64,000 nt of DNA, from positions 3,100,001 through 3,164,000 of the forward strand of contig OY101115.1 of the NCBI GenBank assembly GCA_956465555.1, in the 5' to 3' direction. The notes below the pieces were generated by a model, which saw only the letters and a list, made by a program, of their open reading frames with translations, had not been told where the DNA came from and did not search any database. This document shows, piece by piece, positions 45,553 through 56,889 of the stretch; position 1 is the stretch's first letter; each line of letters starts with the position of its first letter. Position numbers and translations under genes: made by a program. Source of the stretch: Nitzschia sp. pyKryTriq1 (taxonomy: Eukaryota > Bacillariophyta > Bacillariophyceae > Bacillariales > Bacillariaceae).

Positions 45553-46916
45553 ATGCATGTCATTATTCGTCATCACACTGCTGTGGTCATGCGCCATTTC
45601 GTTTGGTTGGTTTACACATCCACCATTCTCCTCCTCCTCCTCCGAATCTCATCTGCATTATTTCCTGTAAGGTCGACGTCTCGTTTCTACGATACGAGGA
45701 ATAGTTTGAAGTTTCTGCAAGGCTCGTCCATGGTTCGACCCAACAAAAAGCGGACACCTCGAGAGGAGGGTGGTGACAACCGTAACAGCGACAGCCAAAC
45801 AGGACGAAAGAAGAGAGCTGCCATGCATTCGCTTCGTGCTACGGCAAGTGCTCGGCAGGCTCAGTCGCTAACCGATGGATCGAACTTGCCAACGGTGTTA
45901 TTCTTCCATGGGTTGGATACGGCACCTACAAACTTGGAAAAACGACCGCCCGAAAGTTGACACTAGAAGCCATGGTACAGGGATACCGTTGCATTGACAC
46001 AGCGTTTATCTATGGAGGCGAGACAACAGAGACTCAGGTAGGCTTGGCCATTCAAGATGCCATGGAAAAGGGCATTCTAGAAAGAAAAGATTTGGTTGTC
46101 CAGACGAAACACTGGCGAAAATATCATGGATACGAACCGACTTTGAAGTGCCTCGAACTAAGTTTGAAACGACTACAACTGAATTATATTGATATTTGGT
46201 TGATGCATTGGCCTGGTCCAGCTTGGACAACCATGAACCGACGAAAGGATTTGATCACGCAGAACGGACCTTGGCACTACGCTGCTCATTCCAAGGAGGA
46301 TTTGCCAACGCTCCGAAGTGATACCTGGCGTGCTATGGAAACGGCCTTGAAAGAAGGCAAGGTCAAAGCCATCGGAGTGTCTAATTTTTCAATCGCACAC
46401 TTGGAACGCCTCAAAGAAACGGCCACTATTTGGCCGCCTGCTGTGAATCAAATCGAGTGCCATCCGCTCTATCCTCAAACAGAACTCTTGGAATACTGCG
46501 CCACGGAAGGAATTGTCGTCCAAGCATATGCATCTCTAGGTGGGCAAGATGCAGGCAAATCGTTCTGGAGGAAAGTATACCCACACACAAAAGGTGAAGA
46601 GCCTGTGACAAAGCTCTTGAACGCGCCTCCCGTTCTGGCTCTCTCGAAGGAAGTGGAAAGAACTCCAGCTCAGGTTTTGTTGCGATGGGCGATTGAAAAG
46701 AATTTGACCTTGGTTCCAAAGTCATCGTCTTCTGAACGTATGGTGGAAAATGCGACCATCTTTGATTTTTCGCTGAGTGTTGAGCAGATTCAAACTCTCG
46801 AGGCTGAACTTGAGCGAGCTATATCAGCGGCGGCAACCAATGAAGGCGAGTCCGTGACTGGCATGACACGTCTTTGCTGGAGGAACGATCCTCTGCGGCT
46901 TCTTGATTTTGACTGA
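45553..46916 (+). CDS. Aldo/keto reductase with N-terminal targeting peptide
   Basis: The AKR body is unmistakable: RWIELANGVILPWVGYGTYK at the front, then catalytic Asp in CIDTAF, Tyr in FIYGGE, Lys in VQTKHW and His in WLMHWPG, and later KAIGVSNFS, VNQIECHP and LVPKSSSSERM. These enzymes reduce carbonyls with NADPH. The body lies in a different frame from the only upstream ATGs, so I propose an intron 45667-45788 (GTAAGG donor after LRISSALFP, acceptor AACAG) joining 45553-45666 (or from the ATG at 45589) to 45789-46916. Exon 1 then codes a signal-like leader, MRHFVWLVYTSTILLLLLR. Neighbouring AGs give slightly different joins. The C-terminus is tail-to-tail with the next gene (48 bp). Confidence 0.8.
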
Positions 46917-46964
46917 TTAGGTTTGCGAATAATTCTTGTGAAACAAAATATGTCGAATCGCCAG

Positions 46965-47957
46965 CTACGTACGGACGCGAAGTAGCTCGCGAATGTTGCC
47001 GGCTCCATTGTCATAAACCTGCAATATTTCCACCTGGAATTCATCTTGTGGCTTGGAATGCGCTTTTATGCCTTCTCGAAAAGCATCAGATCCACCCCCA
47101 ATTCCAAAGTAGTAGCGTTTTGTAGCTATATACGCAACTCCAGTACCCCTTCTCAAGTGTTTCGTGATGAAACGAGCAGTATCCATGGCGGCAGCCAGTG
47201 AGTATGTGGTCTCTGCCGCCAAGATACAATCAAACATGCCGTCGGAAGGAACGCCGGGTGGAAGAGACGATGGAACTTTCTTGGATGATGATGCATCCTC
47301 TAAGAGACGTGAGAGAGAATTCCAGTCTCCGGCACCTAATGGGGCATGCTGTGAGAGCCAGAGCGTCAATTGTTCTTCGGCCGCCCCATCCATTTCAAGC
47401 GACTTGACATTAAGTGCAATGTTGGATATGGTCGCATTCAGTACGAACTCATTGAAATCGGTGAAACACACGAAGGTTGAATCATCATCTCCAAGCCTTT
47501 TCGTTTCTCGTAATACCCAACACCCCGGCAAGCCATGGCCACATCCAAGCTCCAGTACAAATCCTTTGATTTGGACTTGATTTTGGCTGAGATACCGACA
47601 GAGATCGACGCTACACTCCCAGACTACATCACCACCTTCGTAGATGCCTGGGATCAAGTCAGTCCCTTGGATGCTCGATGTGGTTGATCGTTCGCGTACC
47701 CTTGCAAGGGAATCGGAAGTTCTGCCATCCTCGTCAGTGAGTGTGACCCAATCATGCGGAGGTGGAAACGAAGAAATGTTCCGTTGAAATTCGGCTAGGA
47801 GGTTTTGACACCAGACGAATGATTTGATTTCGGAGGAGGCTGAATTTTCTCCATCTACAGGGGAAATCGAAACACCGCTGCCGCCGGGTAGAGGGGTTTC
47901 ATGAAGCGATCCATCATTCTGGCCCTCCGACGGTAGGAAATTGAAAGAAAAGGACAT
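46965..47957 (-). CDS. METTL18/HPM1-type protein-histidine methyltransferase
   Basis: A single exon codes for 330 residues from ATG at 47955-47957. It is a seven-beta-strand SAM-dependent methyltransferase; motif I reads GFVLELGCGHGLPGCWVL. The segment before it, GTDLIPGIYEGGDVVWECSV, is the hallmark of METTL18/Hpm1, which methylates a histidine of ribosomal protein uL3. CFTDFNEFVLNATISNI and DCILAAETTYS match the post-I and motif-IV regions. The first 70 residues are Ser/Gly-rich and variable. The substrate is inferred from family membership only. Gene symbol left open because orthology to METTL18 rests on motif recognition. Confidence 0.82.
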   Translation of the reverse strand: MSFSFNFLPSEGQNDGSLHETPLPGGSGVSISPVDGENSASSEIKSFVWCQNLLAEFQRNISSFPPPHDWVTLTDEDGRTSDSLARVRERSTTSSIQGTDLIPGIYEGGDVVWECSVDLCRYLSQNQVQIKGFVLELGCGHGLPGCWVLRETKRLGDDDSTFVCFTDFNEFVLNATISNIALNVKSLEMDGAAEEQLTLWLSQHAPLGAGDWNSLSRLLEDASSSKKVPSSLPPGVPSDGMFDCILAAETTYSLAAAMDTARFITKHLRRGTGVAYIATKRYYFGIGGGSDAFREGIKAHSKPQDEFQVEILQVYDNGAGNIRELLRVRT

Positions 47958-49065
47958 GTTGTATGTTGTTGCCTCCAGTATCTTTTAAAGCTACTCCGTA
48001 AGAGCTAAACCTCTGTTCAAGTGTGACGCCATAGGTGCGATCCACTCTTTAGGTCACGGAAGACAATGATCGTTCACTTGCTGCTGTCAATGCTCGATGT
48101 TCAATGTTCAATGTTGTGTGTTGTGTGCTGTTGTGTCAGATTTGTGGTGCTGCTATGGCGCTGCAGTTGCTGGTCTCGGGCTGTGCGGTCCCAAGGATCA
48201 TGTGCGCGTGATGGGTGATGTTCGGATGAATCAAAAAGGGCAGACGGGCGGTATCACGTACGAGTATGTACTGTACCGGGGGTACCAGGTACCACAGTAA
48301 CAGTCTACCGCAGCGCTGACTGTTCGTACTGTAAAAGTTGAACGTACAAGTACCAGGTCTGTAAAAGTACAAGTACAAGTATCCATACTGTACAAGTACA
48401 AGTACAGTACTGTACAAGTACAGTACCAGTACTGTACCAGGTAGAGTACCGCCCGACGAGTATTGTACTATGTTCGGGCCCTTGGATCTTCCAGCTCTCT
48501 TTTAGAGTCGTCTCTCCAGAGATAGTATCTACCCGTAGCAACGCTTCAAAGTCTCTCTACTAGAGAATAAAAGTACAGAGGAAGTGGACAAGACGTTGGT
48601 ACGGGCATGCCTGTACACTGCCTGCCACTGTACTCGTACCGTAGCTGTACCAGTGCGGCAATGCTTCATGGGGATAAAGTTTGGACGATGAACCAGGAAT
48701 GGACGAACGGGAGGTCCTAGTGCTATAAAGGACCGGAGTCATCAACACGACGATATAGAAGTTTGTTTTGCTCTGGCTCTCGCTATCAACGCTAGACTCA
48801 CTAGAACGACAACAACACAACGAACCCCACCTGACATACGAGTCACATACAGTGGTTTTTCGACGTAGAGATCACTGAGTGGACTTGAAACGCCTTCTAT
48901 CATTACGCCTGAGAAGTTTCTTGTCTCTGATTTGAAATGCCCTCGAATAAACTTCTTTCGACACGTACAGCTCAGGTACAAGACACCCCCAAAAAGTCGA
49001 GCCAATCCCAAGTTCGGGCTCGTCGGCCAGAAATGAATTCCCTCGACATGCACGGAGCTCCCAAT
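47958..49065. other. Intergenic, GTAC-rich, no gene seen
   Basis: A dense run of ACAAGTACAAGTAC, GTACTGTAC and GGTACC words spans about 48255-48445 and can fold on itself in many ways. Tandem TTCAATG/TGTTGTG words occur near 48095-48135. Open frames here lack protein character. Confidence 0.55.
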
Positions 49066-49287
49066 TTATTCTTCTTCTGCGGTTTCCTCTTCCTTCTTAG
49101 CGGGCTCTTCTTCATCACCCATGAACGAGGCGATGACTTTTCGTGTCAATTCAATGTCTTCCTCCTTGCTTTTGGCAGGTTTGGTAGCTTTTGCGTTCAA
49201 AGACGACACGAAGGCACGCGGTTGAGCAGGAACGAAGGCAGCCGCCACAGCAGGCAGTACCAAAAGAGTAGCAACAGACAGCTTCAT
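49066..49287 (-). CDS. Small plastid-targeted acidic protein, unknown function
   Basis: Encodes 73 residues from ATG at 49285-49287 (MKLSVATLLVL...). The leader is a textbook diatom plastid bipartite signal: a hydrophobic signal peptide ending AVAAAFVPAQPRAF, with the AAFVP version of the ASAFAP cleavage motif, then a short Ser/Lys-containing transit stretch. The mature part is only about 45 residues: KSKEEDIELTRKVIASFMGD followed by a Glu/Lys tail. No family is recognised. The targeting motif, in-frame ATG and clean stop argue that it is real despite the size. Confidence 0.75.
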   Translation of the reverse strand: MKLSVATLLVLPAVAAAFVPAQPRAFVSSLNAKATKPAKSKEEDIELTRKVIASFMGDEEEPAKKEEETAEEE

Positions 49288-50274
49288 TTTCAAATGCAAA
49301 GGGAGAGAAGTGGATTATGACTTGGGAACGATGCGAGCAAAACGGGCTGCCCTTGCTGTCGTCTTCTCATTCGGAGACACCGCGCCGCCGATAGAGTTGG
49401 ATATCCATCCCCCATCGTTGAATTGCGATAACCGATCTTGAAACACGCACGCGTGCGTTTTGTCGTAATTACTAACAGTACCAGTAGTACCGGTACGAGT
49501 ATGGTACCAGTACTGTACGAACTACCAGCGCTGCTACGCGCGGTACAAGTAACGACGTCTGCGCTCGCTACTCGTACGTGTACAGTACCGGTACTCGTAC
49601 TATTTCAGTAATAGAGCAAGGTTCAGTGACGTTGGCGAATTCGCGTGCGAAGAAACGCTAAGTAAGTACCATGAGAAATCGAGGGACTACGAGTACCATC
49701 ATCATCATCTTCGTCTTGTTCTTGAAGCTTGCTTGAAGGTCGATTACTACAGTCGAGTCTCTCTGCTCTACCATACTACTACTAGCTAAGCTAGTAGTAG
49801 TAGTAGAGCAAGCTACTTGAGGATGGATCGGATAGAAGTAGTCGTTTGTCTTCACCTCCTCCTCTATCTACTAGTCTACTACCCTCCACCAGCACTGCTG
49901 CTTTGTTGCTTGCTTCTTTCTTTTTGTTCTCTCGCTGTCAGCTAGCTCTTGAGTAGTTTTATTCCTTTTTCTTTCAAGAGTAGCTAGCAGTTTTACCAGA
50001 GTACTGGCTACCCCGGCACAGTGAGTGGACCAGTCGTCGTACTGCTCTACCGGGGCATTGTACGTCCTCTTCCACAGCTATTCCTAGAACTGAGGATACC
50101 ACATAATACATTCACTCGACAGCTTGGAACTTAGAATCCTCACAGATAATACTTTGCTATGCTGCATCACTTTACATCTATAAATCTATTGTCTAGAATT
50201 TTATTGTAGGACGAGTCGTGAAAACCCGACTGTGTCATCATATGTTGCCATGGGCTTCATGGAGAGAAGCAAAA
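49288..50274. other. Intergenic, simple sequence, no gene seen
   Basis: GTACCGGTAC words at about 49477-49600 and TAGTAGTAGTAG tracts at about 49770-49810. No supportable gene. Confidence 0.55.
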
Positions 50275-53269
50275 TCACCGTGGAAGACACGCAGTACAGC
50301 AATCACCCGATTCAACACACATACCGCAGTTTGCATAAATCTGAATCCCTTTTCCGCACATTTCACTGGGAATGCTGGCATTGTCGTCGAAACCATTTCC
50401 GAAGACCGAGAAGAATTGCAGATTTTCGAGATTGCCCACCGCACTTGGTATTGTGCCAATGATTTGATTGTAGTCCACCTGATAGAAAACCAGCTGAGAC
50501 ATCGTTCCGATTTTCGTGGAGATACCACCGGTAAGAATGTTATGGTCAAGGTCGATAAATCGAAGGGAGGTCGAATTGTACAACTCCTCGGGAATGGGCC
50601 CCGAAAAGACGTTCCTGTCGAGGTCTAGTTTTTCTAGATTCTTCATGGAACCAAGCCAACTTGGGATCCATCCAGTTAATGTATTTCCGTCCAAATCCAT
50701 TTCTTTCAAGTACTCGAGATTATAAAGCTCGTTTGGTATCGATCCTCTCAAGTTGGATTCATCTGGAGTCAAAAGAACAAGAGTGTGAAATACATGGCGG
50801 AGATAAGCAACTATGGTCTGTCTCAGGGGGAGGGGGGGGCTTACCTAAGTTGAGCTTTTGAACTTGCTGGAGATCGTCACAGGTGACACCTCCCCATTCG
50901 CACTCATGAGAATCGCTCAAAAAACTGTTTCTGCTGCATGGCATCGAAGCATCCCTGCTGCACTTTGTCCACCCGTCACCACCTGTGGTGAAATAGAGAA
51001 GAGCAAGAATGTATCGTTGCAGTAGATTTTCGTCATCAGGACAGAGGTGCATGTCATCATCGTCCACAATCCAGTTATAGGCCCGATATGCTGGGTGTTC
51101 AACATCGTCGAATCTTTCGGCAGCCAAACCAGACAGCGCTACTACTGTCGCACCAATTTGGAGCTTGCGAGCTTCGTACAGCATACCGCTACACGGCAAG
51201 GTTGGAGCCATGCTTTCACTGGGATGGTTTGAAGGAGCGTTGGTTAGTCCGATGGATGTCCCCATGCTTGGTGTGGCGGTTGGTCCGGTGGATGGTCCCA
51301 TGCTTGACGCAGCTGTTGCTCGAGCCGTTGGTCCCGTGGTTGGAGAAGTGGTTGGCTCAGTCGTTGGTCTGGTCGTGGGAGCGGCACTCAACTCCATAGT
51401 TGGTCCAGTCGTTGGTTCCGTGGTAGGCCCGGCACTTGCTCCAATAGTTTCTTCTGGTGTAGGTCCAGCTGTTGGCTCCGATTTAGGTCCAGCGGTGGGT
51501 CCGGTGGAAGGTAAGGGGCTTGGACCAGTGGCTGGACTGCTAGACGAGGTCGTCGAGGCATCCGAAGGCACCAACGAAGGCGAATCAGACGGGAAGGAGG
51601 ACATTATAGTTTCACTTGGGAAACTTTCCGAAAATTCTACTGGTAGCTGGGTCGGCACCAACGATGGTGAAATCGATTTCGAAGGGGGCTTGGTAATTGG
51701 TGCGAGACTTGGCTCGGGAGCTGGATGTGCGATAGGACTATCAACTCTAGAAGGCATTCCAAATGCAGGTGGGAGTGAAGGGGGAATCAGGCTGGGCGCA
51801 TCTGAAGGAATCAGACTTGGTGTATCCGAAGGAATGAATGACGGGGCATCTGATGGTATGAATGAAGGGGCATCTGATGGAATGAATGACGGGGCATCTG
51901 AAGGAATCAATGACGGAGCATCTGAAGGAATCAATGACGGGGCATCTGACGGAATGAATGACGGGGCATCTGATGGTATGAATGAAGGGGCATCTGATGG
52001 AATGAATGACGGGGCATCTGAAGGAATCAATGACGGGGCATCTGAAGGAATCAATGATGGTGAATCGGATGGTATTGACGAAGAGATATCTGAAGGAGTT
52101 TCTGTAGGCACTCCTGTAAGTTGACTTGATGGCGTCAATGTTGGGCTTGAAGAAAAGGCGGTTGGAGATGCAGTCAGAAAAAATTTTGAAGGGGCCTGGG
52201 TAATAGGTGCCAGACTTGGCTCAGGAAGTGGGTCAACTTTGTCGAAATCAGGTACCAAAGTAGGAGCAATCGAAGCGACTGAAGGAACATTTGTAGGCTC
52301 TTTCGTAGGTTCTCTCATTGGATCCACAGTCGGGATAAAAGTGGGATTCGAAAAAAAGACATCGGTCGGGAGTGCCGAAAGCTCCATTGATGGGTCTGGT
52401 GATGGAGAAATTGAAGGAATGTCCGACTCCCGAAGGGATGGCTCACTAGTTTGCATTCCAGTGGGACCAGTCGATGCGACATCTGTAGGAGAGTCAGTAG
52501 GCCCTCCTGTAGGCTCCCTCGATGGCACCACTGTCGGGCTAGAAGACGGCGCAACTGGAAAGGCGGTTGGAGAAGCAGTCAACGAATATCTCGAAGGGGT
52601 CCTGTTAGTTGGTGCAAGGCTTGGCTCTGGAGCTCGGACCGTAACAGGAAAATCATTTCTATCCTGGTTTGGGGATACAGTTAAGGATGGTACTGAAGGA
52701 GTCCCGGTTATTGGCGCAAGACTTGGCTCGGGAACTCGGACCGTGACAGGAGATCCTTCAACTCTGTCCTGGCTTGGGAATAGAGTGAAGGAAAATACTG
52801 AAGGAGTCTCGGTTGTTGGTGCAAGACTCGGCTCTGGAGCTCGGACCGTTACAGGAAAATCAACTCTGTCATGGCTTGGGGATGGAGTGAAAGGAAATAC
52901 TGAAGGAGTCTCGGTTATTGGTACAAGACTTGGCTCTGGAGCTCGGACCGTAACAGGAGACTTTTCAACGCTGTCCTGGCTTGGGGAAGCAGTTAGAGAA
53001 TATCTCGAAGGGGTCCGGGAAATTGGTGACAGACTCGGCTCTGGAGCTCGGACCGTGACCGGGAAATCCACTCTGTCTTCACCCTCAGAAGAATCCACGT
53101 TATTCGACCCATCAAGATGTCCGCAATCAAATGGAAGAGTGAAATCCGATTCAAGATCAACATCCTGAGAATCGGAATAACTGAATTGACACGGATCTCT
53201 GGACTTTGAAGCATGAACTACGCTGTGGGAAGCGAGGAGAACAATGGAAGACAACTTCAACCACAACAT
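50275..53269 (-). CDS. Secreted mucin-like LRR protein with three families of Ser/Pro/Thr repeats
   Basis: Two exons, 50845-53269 and 50275-50762, with an 82-bp GTAAG...CCAG intron, give 970 residues. A signal peptide (MLWLKLSSIVLLASHSVVHA) leads into low-complexity repeats: about five units of 36 residues around PVTVRAPEPSLAPIT; a Ser/Thr/Pro section; about twelve 8-residue units of APSFIPSD/APSLIPSD; then GPT/EPT repeats. A globular part follows (CSGMLYEARKLQIGATVVAL onward) with cap motif CEWGGVTCD and about six plant-type LRRs (LRGSIPNELYNLEYL, LTGWIPSWLGSM, FSGPIPEELYN), ending in cysteines GMCVESGDCCTAC. No membrane segment follows the LRRs. A heavily O-glycosylated wall or adhesive protein is plausible from composition only. 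Confidence 0.85.
51780..52075 (-). repeat. 24-bp coding minisatellite (SDAPS[F/L]IP) with 120-bp higher-order period
   Basis: About twelve units of 24 bp, each coding PSDAPSFI/PSDAPSLI-type octapeptides. Unit variants recur every five units: the stretch starting near 51841 matches that starting near 51961 at an exact 120-bp offset, so a five-unit block was itself duplicated. Confidence 0.9.
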
Positions 53270-55153
53270 CTTCTGGCAATGAATCGTTTGCGAATCCTTG
53301 AAGTGATCGAAGCGTTAACCAAGTTCAGTAATGATTTCTTGCCGGGGCTGAGAGATGGTACCCGTATGGACCTTGGTGGATGTAAAGTATTTTTTCTCTA
53401 CAGTGTGGTTGATACTCGTACCGGTACGGTATGGAAAGTCGGCGGCAGGAAAAAAAACAGCAAAATGTGGGACGCTACTGGGCAATCCAACGACCAGGAA
53501 ACCTTTATACTTTTATTCATCTATGCTTAGTTGCATTTCGCTCCCGCCAAACGGAAGTACATTCTCTCTAAGTATAAAAGTCGTATGTGACATTTTCTGG
53601 GATATGGCACTTGCTCATGAATATAAGTACGGTAGAATGCGGTACAAGTACGAGTACTGTAAAATCCGAGTGCGAACGGCACGGCGGGATCAGTTAGGGT
53701 CGACAGCCTCGTGTTGTCGCCGGCCGAGCCCGAGACTTGTTCGTAGCCCGGTACCGGTATGTACCTGGTATACCTGGTATCCCAGTTGCGAACTTGAGGG
53801 GAAGGACGTCTGCCAGTCACCCCGAATGGCAAACGGCCGAACCGACAGCAAGAAAGCATCAACAAACCTCCACGCGCAAGCGCTCCCCCTCGTCAGACAC
53901 CTCGCTGCGACTATGCTTCGCCACGGTGACTTTGCCCTAGCAGCTGGCGCACCGCCAGCTGCCAATGCAAATGCCGGCATCCCCCAAAACGAGGCCTAAC
54001 AATCCCACCCGGCGCCATCGGGCACCTCGCCCACCCTTGCTGGCTGGGCCAAAATGGAGCGAATCAAGTGAATAGGATGGAAGAGGCAGGGATCCTTACA
54101 ACAGTAAATCCCCCTTTTTGCCACACACCGGATTTGCAATACAAGACCTGGTCCAATTCAACAAGCAACGTAGGTGGCGGAACGTAGTGCAGCCATCCCA
54201 GTTGCGAACTTGAGGGGAAGGTCAGATGGAGATTGAATTGTATGGAGGTTCGGATGTCTGCCAGTCACCCCAAATGGCAAACGGCCGAACGGACAGCAAG
54301 AAAGCATCAACAAGGAAGGTAACATGACGATGACAGTTTCTTTGTTTCATCCGGATTGATATCGTTCGATCCCTGCTATGGTGCAGTAGCGACGTTTAGA
54401 TAGTTAAAAATGCTGACCCACCTGCCCGCTCCCGTCAGACCCTCGCGAATCAAGCGAATCGGATGGAAGGGGCAGGGATCCTTACAACAGTAAATCCCCC
54501 TTTTTGCCACACACCGGATTCGCCCAACACTACAGGACTACACGTACTGTAGACCTGATCCAATTCTACAAGCAACGTACAGTAGGTCGGCGGAACGTAC
54601 TGCAGCCACTGCACTGTACCAGTACAGTACTGTACCGGTACGTAACTGGTACTGATATCCATACTTGTAAACTAAAGAATGAAGCCAATCTACCGGTACG
54701 CTATGCATGAAGTACAAGTACTGTACAGCAACAGGTCGAAAGAGAACAAGAGACCTCCAACTACCCGTATCTGCACACCAAATCAGCCAAATCAGCAAGT
54801 CTCTACCAGTAGTAGGAATACGCACACTCGAGCTATAGAGAAAGACTACTACCGGCACGAAAAAGCCAGGAGATTCCAGATTGTCTTCCGAGGAGGGAAA
54901 AGTAAAACCCAAAACGCGCAGTCTCTCTACTACGTAGAAAGAGCACAGCCTCGCCGTATTTTAAAAAATAAAGAATCCATTCTTCATGCACTCTACAAGT
55001 ACTACTACTAGAGCCTTCTTGACTTGGCACAGCTCCAACTCTTCATATTCTCATAATGGAACATGATAAAAGATGGCAAAGGTTTTGCTACAGTACGCGT
55101 ACGCCCCCTTTGCCAAGACTACGAGTACCCCCCCCCCCCCCCCCCTCGAACTT
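53270..55153. other. Gene-poor spacer with tandem noncoding repeats
   Basis: Apart from the 415-bp tandem repeat (separate entry) it holds GTAC-rich words near 54600-54730 and a run of about 19 C at 55129-55147. Open frames are short and not protein-like. Confidence 0.55.
53780..54610. repeat. Imperfect tandem repeat, about 415-bp period, two copies
   Basis: Copy 1 about 53780-54195, copy 2 about 54196-54610. Shared blocks are CCCAGTTGCGAACTTGAGGG at 53781/54197, CAAATGGC/CGAATGGC...GACAGCAAGAAAGCATCAAC, and CAGGGATCCTTACAACAGTA with its flanks at 54088/54474. Indels of tens of bases separate the blocks. Copy 1 contains a perfect hairpin at 53940-53962 (10-bp stem, 3-base loop) not obvious in copy 2. 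No coding potential is evident. Confidence 0.75.
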
Positions 55154-56889
55154 TTACCACGTGAGCAGAGTTGTGGCGGATGCCAACACCATTGCGCACA
55201 GCCCGAGAGAAGCAACAGCTTTGTTCTGGAAACGCCGTCCTGCAGAAATACTCGGATCCAGACTGTTATGAATCAAAGGAGGGAAAACGAATGCTAAAGG
55301 ACATCCAAGCAAACTTCCCATCAGACTAACCACCTTGTCGAGACTGTTCATCGTAGAGATCGCTACCACTGCAAGGAGACAAACCAGAACAGATGCAATC
55401 AAGTTTCGACTCTGCAGTTTTGATGTAGACTTTCCGCAACATGCTTGCATCGCGCCAGAGATAGATCGACACGCAATTTCCAAGGAAGGAAAGTTTTGCA
55501 AAGGAAATGTAAAGATCACTGCAACACTATACGCTAGCTGGACTGTTGTTGCAATGTTCCCTTCTGGGAGAGATGTGGTCATTACCGTCTTAACATCTTT
55601 TCCAAATGACATCCAACAGAAAATTCCAAAGAAAGTGTAGAAGGTAATAATCCCCAGAATGACCCGACGGTAAACCGACGGAAACTTTTTTCGATCTTCC
55701 TCGCGATAGACGGCTTCTTGCAGTGGAACCAAAAGAGTTATAGAGCCTTCAAACAACAAGACCTGAAAGGATGATCATGGTGAGCTAGGGACAACAACCA
55801 GTTCACAGGCCTTGGATATCGTCCAACACTTACACTTGTCCCAATGAACAAAAACCAGCCCGAATTAAAAGGCTCAAGACGATTGAATTTATAAGCAATT
55901 TCTGCCAGAGGCCCACGTCCCTCCTCGGATTGAAGGGCATTGGCGAGCGCAAAGCCAAGACACGTTATCAACCCGTACAGAATGAGAATATTGGCAAGTA
56001 AGTTTGTGATTGTAAGCTTACGAATATCTCGGATCCAACTCATTGGAATCTGGAACACCAGCATGACAGACATGAAGTAGGTGGGAGGAATGTCAACTTT
56101 GAACAATTGCAGGGTACTTGCGGAAAGATTTTGTGGCACAAAGATCAAATATGTCAAGCAGACACCACTTTGCATCGCGGCAATGCCAACCTTGACAATT
56201 GTTTCGCCAGCAGCACCGAGCGCTCTGTAGGCGAGTTCTGGGTAGGACAATATCGTCCGCCTGGCTCTTTTGCGACCAGCTTCCAAAGCTGTCAGTTCAA
56301 AAGCTCTTTGACTCTCGAGCTTCCAGCTGTCCAGCAAACAAGCACTGCTGGACAGGAATAAAACAGTTGAAAAAAGCAAAATAGGAACCGCACAAACATA
56401 TCCAGCATTTGCGAATCCATGTGGCAAGTATAAAATGGCCGGACCGACCATTCCTTTGATTATGCCAAGGACAGCACTAGTCAAATCGCCGCCCATACTA
56501 TGCGCATGTGGATCCTGTTCTTCTTCAACCCCGTCTTCCTTCCAACTTGGACGACGACCGAGAAGTTGGCGTCTTTCATCGTCGTCGTCGTCAAGTTCAC
56601 CATGAGAGGTATAAATACTTCTCATCCGAATGTCCTCGAAGCCTGGGTCTAGAAGGCGTTCATATACGAATTTATTGAGCATGGAGAGAGGAACAGGGAC
56701 TCGCTCTCGAACATTTTGACGCGTTTGACGTTGACGAGCAAGACCGAATTCCTTCGCCATTTCGGCTAGACGACTAGAATCTTCCCCGGCCGTATAAGTT
56801 TGCATGTGCGACGACTGATTGTAGCCGCTAGTTGCTCCATATTTCTTGTTTTCGAGGGGGAGAAGTGTATCTTCGCCTTCTTTTCCCAT
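55154..56889 (-). CDS. Amino-acid transporter, AAAP/SLC38-type
   Basis: Two exons, 55834-56889 and 55154-55762, with a 71-bp GTAAGT...TCAG intron, give 554 residues. About 130 hydrophilic residues (with acidic LDDDDDERRQ) precede eleven or so membrane helices. The first helix region reads GGDLTSAVLGIIKGMVGPAI followed by LYLPHGFANAGY, the conserved opening of the amino acid/auxin permease family; later AYSVAVIFTFPLQNFPSLEI fits helix 8-9. Such carriers move neutral or cationic amino acids across plasma or vacuolar membranes with protons or sodium; the long N-terminal tail is typical of vacuolar AVT-type members. Substrate and membrane are not determinable. The intron joins FIGTSV to LLFEGSITLLVPLQ. 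Confidence 0.9.

Noticed and set aside
51165-53168. Two plus-strand frames of over 300 codons opposite the mucin-like LRR gene
   Set aside because: They are Gly/Ser/Asp-rich antisense reads of the Ser/Pro repeats; the minus strand has the signal peptide, LRRs and a consistent intron.
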